NCBI GenBank assembly: GCA_966211305.1
Contig: CBIHPC010000007.1
Location: 17,460-81,459 of the forward strand
Direction of reading: 5' to 3'
Source: Niastella sp966211305
Lineage (GTDB): Bacteria; Bacteroidota; Bacteroidia; Chitinophagales; Chitinophagaceae
DNA length: 64,000 bases
The notes beneath the pieces are model-generated. The model searched no databases. It had not been told where the DNA came from and was given only the letters and a program-made list of their open reading frames with translations. The stretch's first letter is position 1; each line of letters starts with the position of its first letter. This document shows, piece after piece, positions 25,600-33,120 of this stretch. Position numbers and translations under genes: made by a program.

Positions 25600-28047
25600 A
25601 TGAAAAAGATATTAGCATCGGCGTTGCTGCTTATCTGGCCTGCCCGTTTATTACTTGCTCAAATTGATAATAAACTAAAAGAAGATATTCGTAATACGGG
25701 TTATTTACACCGGCCCCTCCCACTCGATTACAGCAAATCTTTTGAAACTTTTGGGCTTACAAAAAAAGTACTGGTTTCCGATATGCTTTGCGATATGGAA
25801 GACCTTAATAAATGGTCGCATAAGGGAATCGGCGGCATGTCGCTTTCACAGGAAAGAAGTAAGTCAGGCAAACACAGCCTCCGTTTGGTAGCGCCTTCTA
25901 CCTACCCGCAATTCCTCGATTGGGGTTTGGGCTTCGGCACTTCCCTGGCAGGTTATGAAGTGGGTGGCGCCAACTGGGAAAAATATAACCGCATTCACTT
26001 TTACATTTATCCCGATTGCGAAGGCGCCCGCAGCATTTATCTGAACCTATACGTAGAGAATGATGGAAAAATAAAAGTGCCGGATAAGTATGAGCGTGAA
26101 GGTTACCATGAGATCAATTTAATAAACAGGCAATGGAACGAATGTTTTGTTGAGATGAGCGAACTGGCCCGCGACAAGGTTACAAAAATATCTTTTGCCA
26201 TAGAGGTATTCGGAAAGGAACGTACCATGGGCGATTCCCTGAAATTCGATATCGATGCGGTGTCGCTGCAAAAAATTGAACATCCCGAAGTGGTTACCGG
26301 CTGGGCGCCGGCAGACAATCGCATTATCTATTCTACAACAGGTTATGGTACAGAAAGTGAAAAATCGGCCATTGTACGGGTGAATAATCACAAAGGCAAA
26401 TTTCAACTGGTTGATCATATAACGAAAACGGTAGTGCATGAAGGCAGGATAACTTCAAAGAAAACCCATATAGGTTCATTTGAAACCATCGACTTCAGCA
26501 ATTTCAAAAAGGAAGGACAATATTTTATTCGTATTGGAAATGTTACCTGCCAACCCTTTTTCATCAACCGCAACATCTGGGACAATTCAGCATGGCGGGT
26601 GCTGAATTTTATTTTTTGTGAAAGATGCGGTTACCCGGTGCCGGGTAAACACGGCGCCTGTCACAGCGATCTGCATGCAACATTCAATGGAAAAATTTTC
26701 CCGTTCAATGGCGGCTGGCACGATGCAGCGGATATGTCGCAACAGGTACTGCAATCGGGTGAAATAATTTATTCATTACTTGAACTGGCAAACAGGGCTA
26801 AAGAAAAAAACAATAAAGAACTGTTTCTCAGACTGCAGGAAGAAGCTGAATGGGGCATTGACTGTATATTGAAAAGCAGGCTTGGTAATGGTTTCCGTGC
26901 ACAAACCTGGGGAACCAATTTATGGACGGATGGTTTTATTGGCACCAAAGATGATTCAACCGCCCGGCGCCAGGTGCATGTTCATGATCGGGCATTTGAA
27001 AATTTTGTTTTTGCGGGCATTGAGGCCTATGCTGCTATGAACTTAGCAAACGATACCATGCTCAAAGAAAATCTGCGCAAGGTAGCGATAGAAGATTTTG
27101 CTTTTGCCAAAAAGCGTTTCGACAGCCTTGGCTTTAACGATATCAGCAGTATCGGCGGCGGCGGCGATCATGCCGCCATGGCTTCCAACAGCCAGTATTC
27201 AGCCAATATTTCCCTTGCCGCCAGTTTGCTATATCAATTAACCGGCAATAAATATTATGCTGCTGAAGCTGCCAAAGCCATTCAATATACCCTCCGGTGC
27301 CAGCGAACGGAACCGTTGAATGATAAAGACCAGACCAGCGGTTTCTTTTATCGTGATCTGAACAAAAGATCGATTGTACATTATACCCATCAATCGCGCG
27401 ACCAGGTATATATGCAGGCGTTGACTGCGCTTTGCGAAACCCAGGCCGGTCACCCCGACTACAACAAATGGACTTCATCAATAAGGCTCTTTGGAAAATA
27501 TCTTAAAAACATCATGCGTTTTGTAGAACCGTATGGCATGGTGCCCAGCGGTGTTTATAATGTAAATGAAGTAAAGGATTCCATTAATTTTTATAAAGTG
27601 CAGGTGGGCATTCGAAGCGGCGCCGGACCGGATTATAAAGAACAGCTTGAAAATGGTGTTAAACTCGATGAAGAACATTATCTGCGGGTGTTCCCGGTTT
27701 GGTTCTCCTTCAGGGGAAATGCAGCGGTGCATCTCTCAACAGGAAAAGCAGCTGCGCTTTGCGGAAAATTTCTGAAAGACAAAGCGCTGTTGAATATTGC
27801 CGAACAACAGTTGTTCTGGATCGTGGGTAAAAATCCTTTCGGCCAGTCATTGATCTGGGGCGAAGGAAGCAATTATCCCCAGTTGTATACCGCGTTACCC
27901 GGCGAAACGGCAGGTGGTATTCCCGTTGGTATGCAATCGAGGTTCAATGAAGACACGCCTTACTGGCCGCAGTTCAATACGGCCACTTATAAAGAATTAT
28001 GGGGCGCACCCGCAGCAAGATGGCTTTCGCTTATTGCCGAGTTCTAG
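25600..28047 (+). CDS. Glycoside hydrolase family 9 enzyme with N-terminal Ig-like domain
   Basis: 815 residues with a signal peptide (MKKILASALLLIWPARLLLA). About residues 60-230 look like a carbohydrate-binding beta-sandwich (SLRLVAPSTYPQFLDWG, FYIYPDCEGARSIYLNLYV). Residues about 240-325 are the CelD_N Ig-like domain common in GH9. The (alpha/alpha)6 catalytic domain follows, with nucleophile-activating Asp375/Asp378 in GGWHDAADMSQQ and general acid Glu799 in TYKELWGAPAARWL. The YDAGD motif is altered to HDAAD, so the substrate may not be cellulose. There is no T9SS tail. Convergent with a Gfo/Idh/MocA gene 2 bases away. Confidence 0.85.
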   Translation: MKKILASALLLIWPARLLLAQIDNKLKEDIRNTGYLHRPLPLDYSKSFETFGLTKKVLVSDMLCDMEDLNKWSHKGIGGMSLSQERSKSGKHSLRLVAPSTYPQFLDWGLGFGTSLAGYEVGGANWEKYNRIHFYIYPDCEGARSIYLNLYVENDGKIKVPDKYEREGYHEINLINRQWNECFVEMSELARDKVTKISFAIEVFGKERTMGDSLKFDIDAVSLQKIEHPEVVTGWAPADNRIIYSTTGYGTESEKSAIVRVNNHKGKFQLVDHITKTVVHEGRITSKKTHIGSFETIDFSNFKKEGQYFIRIGNVTCQPFFINRNIWDNSAWRVLNFIFCERCGYPVPGKHGACHSDLHATFNGKIFPFNGGWHDAADMSQQVLQSGEIIYSLLELANRAKEKNNKELFLRLQEEAEWGIDCILKSRLGNGFRAQTWGTNLWTDGFIGTKDDSTARRQVHVHDRAFENFVFAGIEAYAAMNLANDTMLKENLRKVAIEDFAFAKKRFDSLGFNDISSIGGGGDHAAMASNSQYSANISLAASLLYQLTGNKYYAAEAAKAIQYTLRCQRTEPLNDKDQTSGFFYRDLNKRSIVHYTHQSRDQVYMQALTALCETQAGHPDYNKWTSSIRLFGKYLKNIMRFVEPYGMVPSGVYNVNEVKDSINFYKVQVGIRSGAGPDYKEQLENGVKLDEEHYLRVFPVWFSFRGNAAVHLSTGKAAALCGKFLKDKALLNIAEQQLFWIVGKNPFGQSLIWGEGSNYPQLYTALPGETAGGIPVGMQSRFNEDTPYWPQFNTATYKELWGAPAARWLSLIAEF

Positions 28048-28049
28048 TA

Positions 28050-29498
28050 TTAAAAATCATACTTCTTTCTCCGGGGCCTCGACAGCATTGCTATAGCTTC
28101 CTTATCATTGTTGGTTATAGTTTCGCTTACGGGGTCCCAATAAATTTTTCTTTTCAACTTCATGGCCATATGATGCAACAAACAGGCGCTGCACGACCGG
28201 TGGCCGACTTCAGCAGGCGCCGAAGGTTGTTTTCCTGTTTTTATACAATCCAACCAGTTGGCATGTTGTTCACTGCTTTCGTACAAATGAATGTCATTTT
28301 TACCAATTACCGACTGAAGTATTTTCGGATTGCTGGCATCGATAGGTTTAACTCCGCTGTTATCTGCAACGGGATCGGTATCGGTTACTTTATAATTGCC
28401 ACGGGTAACCCACAGCCAGCCTTCGGTGCCAATAAACTTTACCCCATTGGGTAATTCGTTCGAAACGATCATATGCACACCGTTGGCATACAACGCTTCC
28501 GTTCTGAAAATACCATGTACATCCCACAACCCCTTATAACCAGGATCATCACCCGGGAATTTTGCACTGCCCCAGATCTCTATAGGGCCGCTTAAGTCTG
28601 CGCCCATGCCCCAATGCGCAGTATCTATATGATGGGCGCCCCAACCGGTGATCATACCCGCGCCGAACTGTTCGCATCGCAACCATCCCGGCCTGCTGGT
28701 AATGCCCTGTATACTTGCATCCTGTGCATGCACCCTGTCTTCCGTATAATAAATTTCAGGCGTTGTTCCCAGCCATGCATCGTAATCGAGGTCAGCAGGT
28801 ACCGGCATTTGCAGTTTACTGCCACCGCCGGGATCGCCGGGTAAACCAACTTCAACGGTTTTTAATTGCCCTATCCTTCCATTGCGCACCAACTCACATA
28901 CTTTTTTAAACTGCGGCCAGGGATCCATGGACCGTTGCTGGCTTCCCATTTGCAGGATCTTACCGCTCTTTTTTACGGCATTGCTTAAGACCCTGCCTTC
29001 TTCAATGGTAAGTGAGGCGGGTTTTTGTAAATACACATGCTTGCCGGCATTAACGGCATGCACGCCAACTACCGCATGATGATGATCGGGCAAGCTGATA
29101 AGCACCGCATCGATCTCTTTATTCGTCAGCAGCGCTTTATAGTCGTGATATACTTTTATATCCCAATCCCCTTTCAAACCGCCATTGAACTGTACCGCTT
29201 TTTCGTAATTCCTTTTCACATGTGCAGGTGCGGCAGCGGCGCGTTTTTTATCCACGTCACAAACGGCCATTATTCTTGCACCCGAACATCTGGCTGTGGA
29301 GGTCATGTCGTGGATAATTGAGATCCTGCCGCAGCCAATAGCTGCCACATTGATCAGATTGCTCGGTGCATTCTTACCAAATACACTGGCCGGAACGATC
29401 ATTGGAATGTTAGTAGCAATAACGGTTCCCACTGAGGTTTTAACTGTATTACTTAGAAATTTCCGGCGGCTGATCGTTGATTTTTTTTCTTTTTTCAT
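28050..29498 (-). CDS. Gfo/Idh/MocA-family oxidoreductase with Tat signal
   Basis: 482 residues from ATG 29498 (a second ATG two codons upstream is possible). The Tat signal has SRRKFL (residues 10-15) followed by a weakly hydrophobic stretch and VPASVFGKNAP. The Rossmann motif NVAAIGCGRIS binds NAD(P); EKPA-type QKPASLTIEEGR and the catalytic-region AGMITGWGAHHIDTAHWG (Lys/His) are typical. These secreted family members act on sugars or sugar acids, often in a closed cofactor cycle. It is followed upstream by a second family member on the same strand. Confidence 0.88.
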   Translation of the reverse strand: MKKEKKSTISRRKFLSNTVKTSVGTVIATNIPMIVPASVFGKNAPSNLINVAAIGCGRISIIHDMTSTARCSGARIMAVCDVDKKRAAAAPAHVKRNYEKAVQFNGGLKGDWDIKVYHDYKALLTNKEIDAVLISLPDHHHAVVGVHAVNAGKHVYLQKPASLTIEEGRVLSNAVKKSGKILQMGSQQRSMDPWPQFKKVCELVRNGRIGQLKTVEVGLPGDPGGGSKLQMPVPADLDYDAWLGTTPEIYYTEDRVHAQDASIQGITSRPGWLRCEQFGAGMITGWGAHHIDTAHWGMGADLSGPIEIWGSAKFPGDDPGYKGLWDVHGIFRTEALYANGVHMIVSNELPNGVKFIGTEGWLWVTRGNYKVTDTDPVADNSGVKPIDASNPKILQSVIGKNDIHLYESSEQHANWLDCIKTGKQPSAPAEVGHRSCSACLLHHMAMKLKRKIYWDPVSETITNNDKEAIAMLSRPRRKKYDF

Positions 29499-29531
29499 TG
29501 GCATAGGTTTGAAGCAATCGTTTTACCGGTT

Positions 29532-30710
29532 TTATTTACTTACTGTCATTACCCTTGCACTCTTTTGTGCTTTTAATGCCAGTTCTGTTGCCAGGAAACA
29601 ATGTGCCTGCGTCATGGCGGTTTCGGTTCTGTTTAGCACATCGTCGACAAATAATGGCCCGAATGGCAACACCTCATTGTTGCAGTCGAGATGCAGCATT
29701 TCTTTTTTGTCTACAAGATATAAATGGTTGCCGCCCTTATTTCCCGAAAGGATATCCGTGTTTTTTCTTACTTCAATATAACCATCGGTTCCCATTATGG
29801 TCAACCGCCCATCGCCCCAGGTATTCAGGCCATCGGGCGTAAACCAGTCTACCCGGATATAACCGGCGCCGCCATTACCGCTTAACATTACATCGCCAAA
29901 ATCTTCGAACAAAGGTTTGTCGGGGTGATGCACATTCCCTACCTGCGACATCAACACCTGCGCTTCGGTAGAACCGGTAAAGTGTAAATACTGATCGAAT
30001 TGATGCGAACCGATATCGGTAAGAATGCCGCCATACCTTTTTTTATCCCAGAACCAGTCGGGCCGAACCGCCAAACCAGTTTTGCCAATATTATTTTTGA
30101 TCCGGTGCGGTGCTAAATTTATGGTTTGTATCACCTTGCCAATGGCACCTGCTTTTACCAGCTGGCTTGCTTTTTCAGTGCCTTTATTTTCAAAACGCTC
30201 ACTGTACATGATAGAGTAAATGCGTTTTGTTTCCTTTTGCACTTTTTTTACCGCGGCCAGTTGTTCCAAAGTAATAATGCCCGGTTTATCTGTCAGATAA
30301 TCTTTGCCATGTTGCATTACGCGGATACCCAACGGCGCCCGTTCATCGGGTATGCCTGAACTTAATACCAGGTGAATGGAAGGATCTTCTAAAATTTCCT
30401 TTTCGCTTTTTACGGGTTTTGCCTCAGGAAAGGCTTTACTATATGCAGGAACGAGCTCAGTATTTTTAGCATACATGGCCACCAGTTCCCCGCCGCCTCT
30501 TTTGATGGCATCGGTCATACCATAAATATGCGGATGATCGATATCGATCACCGCAAACTTTATGCGGTTGGGCGCAGTGATTATTTCCTTTGGCTTTGGA
30601 GCTGATTCTTTATAGGTAACCTTATCGATCAACGGCGCCATGATCATTAAGCCGGAAGCCCTGACCGAATCTTTTAAAAACTGCCTTCTGAGTTTCTTTT
30701 GATTATTCAT
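29532..30710 (-). CDS. Gfo/Idh/MocA-family oxidoreductase with Tat-like signal
   Basis: 392 residues. The N-terminus LRRQFLKDSVRASG resembles a Tat signal with twin Arg. The nucleotide-binding part is less canonical (KFAVIDIDHPHIYGMTDAIK) than in its neighbour; the DKPGIIT loop has the conserved Lys-Pro, and LTDIGSHQFDQYLHF holds the His of the active site. It is 33 bases upstream of the first oxidoreductase gene, so the two are likely an operon and may act on successive steps or as a mixed pair. The substrate is unknown. Confidence 0.85.
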   Translation of the reverse strand: MNNQKKLRRQFLKDSVRASGLMIMAPLIDKVTYKESAPKPKEIITAPNRIKFAVIDIDHPHIYGMTDAIKRGGGELVAMYAKNTELVPAYSKAFPEAKPVKSEKEILEDPSIHLVLSSGIPDERAPLGIRVMQHGKDYLTDKPGIITLEQLAAVKKVQKETKRIYSIMYSERFENKGTEKASQLVKAGAIGKVIQTINLAPHRIKNNIGKTGLAVRPDWFWDKKRYGGILTDIGSHQFDQYLHFTGSTEAQVLMSQVGNVHHPDKPLFEDFGDVMLSGNGGAGYIRVDWFTPDGLNTWGDGRLTIMGTDGYIEVRKNTDILSGNKGGNHLYLVDKKEMLHLDCNNEVLPFGPLFVDDVLNRTETAMTQAHCFLATELALKAQKSARVMTVSK

Positions 30711-30759
30711 AAAGCAAGATCGTTATTTGAATTATCAGCTAATTTACTAAATGAATCAA

Positions 30760-32949
30760 TCAAAAACCCGCTCTCAGCTTCAACACCAGGTTTCTTCCGG
30801 CGCCGCTGATACCGGAGGCGAATACCCGGTAGTTTTTGTCGAAGATATTTTCTACAGCCAGTTGAAAAGTATATTTCCTGTTTATATTGAAACCGGAAGA
30901 GAAATTTAAGATCTGCCAGCCCGGCATGCCATCCGGGGTAGCATACTGCAGGTTATCCTCTCCATACGGATTATAGTCTTTCAGCTTTTTGCTGCCATTG
31001 TACAACAGGTACAACCCGGCTTCCAGAAATCTATACCGGCCTTCGATCCCTGTTTTTCCGAATACAGGCGGAATATGGTCCATCGGCACTTCCGACTTAT
31101 CATCCTGCCTGTATCGTCCATACGTACAGGTGATATAAGAATAAAAACTCAGGTATGTTACCGGCCTAAGGGTCAAACCGCCCTGCAGCCCGTACAGCGA
31201 GGCGCGTGCTTTATTCTGATTGGCCGCCACGGGTGTCATTTGGCCGTCGTACAATACGCTGGCTGCACCGTTCAGACTGAATTTGTCAAGAACGACCGCA
31301 TCCCTGAACAGGGTATAGAATGCGTTTGCTTCGACTTCTAACCACTTACCAAAACGTTTGCTCATCTCGAGATCGAATTGCCAGGTATGCTCGGGTGTAA
31401 GATTGGGATTGGGCACCACCAGTTGTACCCCGCCTGCCGATTCGAACACTTTGGCAAGGTCATCGATATTGGGCGCCCTGAAACCGGTGGAGACGTTCAA
31501 CGCGATCCTGCTGCTGGCTGCATCGGGTAAAAAGACAAGGCCCGCATTGACACTATTTGCCGCATGGCGCTGTGTGGCCTTTGTGAAAGGCAAATGAAGC
31601 AGGGCCGTGTCGTTGAAATTCGCATTCAGATCCACATAATTCAACCGGATGCCATCGTTCAGGATCAGTTTGCCGGGTATGATCCTGAAGGCGTGTTGCG
31701 CATAGACGCCGCTGTAGGTCATGTTGTTTTTTCCATCGGGATACCTGGTTACCAGTCCCGATGATCTAACGCCGGTATTGATATCATAATTGAATGCTGC
31801 AGAGCGAAGGTCGTTGAACTGGGCATCGGCCCCAACATGCCAATCGTGCTGTGCAGTACTTTTCTGAAGATCGAGGTTCAGCGCCCATACGTTTATCCGT
31901 TCTACCCGGTGCTCGCGTAAGGGTCTGCGGTAAGCGCGCTGCATGCGGCTTTCGGCTATGCGTTGATAACTGGCGCCGGTTTTCAACTGATCGAAGAATC
32001 CTTTTATTTCTTTTGACTGATAATTATAAGACGCCATCAACCTTTCCTGCGGGCCATAGTACCATTCCGCCCATCGTAAGGCGCCATTACGGGTATCGGT
32101 AAGCCGGTCGTACCGGGGAATATCATTGCTGTTGGAATATTGCAGGTTCCATTCGTGTGATTGCGCCGGGTTTGGCTGCCACAGGAATTTTTGTAAGATA
32201 TCGTACTGATGATAGCCGCTGAACTTTTGTTTATTCACGTTATCGTTCTGCACAATGGAATCGATGCCGCCGATCTGTGTAATGTATTCCTTCCTTTTTC
32301 CAAACTCCGCATACTTCGGCCTTCGCTGCGCGCCCTGCCGCAGATGGCCATAACTGCTAAAGCTGAATGAAGTGAGCGATGCAAATTTGCGCGTTCCCAT
32401 GTTCACATCGGCATGGCCGGTAAATTCATTAAATGCACTGCTATAGCGGGCCGATACATTGCCTCCTGTTTTTCCCACCTGCGGTTTTTTTGTTTGTAAA
32501 TGAATAACGCCTCCCAACGCATCGGAGCCATACATGGTTGATGCCGGGCCCGACAACACCTCTACCCTTTCAAGGATATCGTCATCGATGGTTATCACAT
32601 TTTGCAAATGACCGGTGCGGTAAATTGCATTGTTCAACCGAACGCCGTCAACCACCAATAAAATGCGGCTGGCCTCAAATCCTTTTATTACCGGGCTTCC
32701 CCCACCCAACTGGCTTCGCTGCACAAATACCTTCCCGCTGTGCTCGAGCAAGCCGGCTGTATTATTCGAGAGGGATCTATCAATTTCCTTTTGGGTAAGT
32801 ACGAATGTGGGCTGGGCAATATTTTTTCTTATCTCGGGAAATTTATTGGCGGTTACGATCACTTCTTCCAGCACGCCGGTTGAATCAGGCAATTGGGCAA
32901 ACACGGGAATGTAGAACAAACCCGATAGGATAAGTATAATATATTTCAT
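30760..32949 (-). CDS. TonB-dependent receptor, hemoglobin/heme or siderophore type
   Basis: 729 residues from ATG 32949 with signal peptide MKYIILILSGLFYIPVFA; an upstream ATG would encode 15 residues from a heptad repeat and is rejected. No carboxypeptidase-like domain. The plug has LEEVIVTANKFPE (TonB-box region), GSPVIKGFEASRILLVVDGV and GPASTMYGSDALGGVI. The barrel contains the FRAPN motif (GFRAPNIDDLAKVFE), seen in heme/hemoglobin and siderophore receptors, and ends KLRAGF. A role in heme or iron uptake is inferred; biliverdin production by a heme oxygenase 8 kb away would need heme. Confidence 0.85.
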   Translation of the reverse strand: MKYIILILSGLFYIPVFAQLPDSTGVLEEVIVTANKFPEIRKNIAQPTFVLTQKEIDRSLSNNTAGLLEHSGKVFVQRSQLGGGSPVIKGFEASRILLVVDGVRLNNAIYRTGHLQNVITIDDDILERVEVLSGPASTMYGSDALGGVIHLQTKKPQVGKTGGNVSARYSSAFNEFTGHADVNMGTRKFASLTSFSFSSYGHLRQGAQRRPKYAEFGKRKEYITQIGGIDSIVQNDNVNKQKFSGYHQYDILQKFLWQPNPAQSHEWNLQYSNSNDIPRYDRLTDTRNGALRWAEWYYGPQERLMASYNYQSKEIKGFFDQLKTGASYQRIAESRMQRAYRRPLREHRVERINVWALNLDLQKSTAQHDWHVGADAQFNDLRSAAFNYDINTGVRSSGLVTRYPDGKNNMTYSGVYAQHAFRIIPGKLILNDGIRLNYVDLNANFNDTALLHLPFTKATQRHAANSVNAGLVFLPDAASSRIALNVSTGFRAPNIDDLAKVFESAGGVQLVVPNPNLTPEHTWQFDLEMSKRFGKWLEVEANAFYTLFRDAVVLDKFSLNGAASVLYDGQMTPVAANQNKARASLYGLQGGLTLRPVTYLSFYSYITCTYGRYRQDDKSEVPMDHIPPVFGKTGIEGRYRFLEAGLYLLYNGSKKLKDYNPYGEDNLQYATPDGMPGWQILNFSSGFNINRKYTFQLAVENIFDKNYRVFASGISGAGRNLVLKLRAGF

Positions 32950-32960
32950 TGAAAGGACGC

Positions 32961-33116
32961 GTTTGTTGTTTGTGGTTTGTAGTTTGTTGTTCATTAATTC
33001 CTGAAGTAATTATTAATTGCAGACTCTACTTCATGCTGCATATAAGATAATCTTACATCGATCGCGCATCTCAAAACGCGGCAGCAACCACAAACAACAA
33101 ACTACAAACCACAAAC
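32961..33116. repeat. Inverted pair of 7-base tandem repeats
   Basis: Four heptads GTTTGTN (from 32961) and four heptads NACAAAC (33089-33116) form inverted arms; a 24-base core (32968-32991 with 33093-33116) is perfectly complementary across a spacer of about 100 bases. The pair fills the gap between the TonB receptor start and the stop of the BNR gene. Confidence 0.75.
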
Positions 33117-33120
33117 TATG

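Noticed and set aside
32949..32994. Upstream ATG for the heme-type TonB receptor
   Set aside because: The extra 15 residues are encoded by the heptad repeat and would bury the signal peptide.
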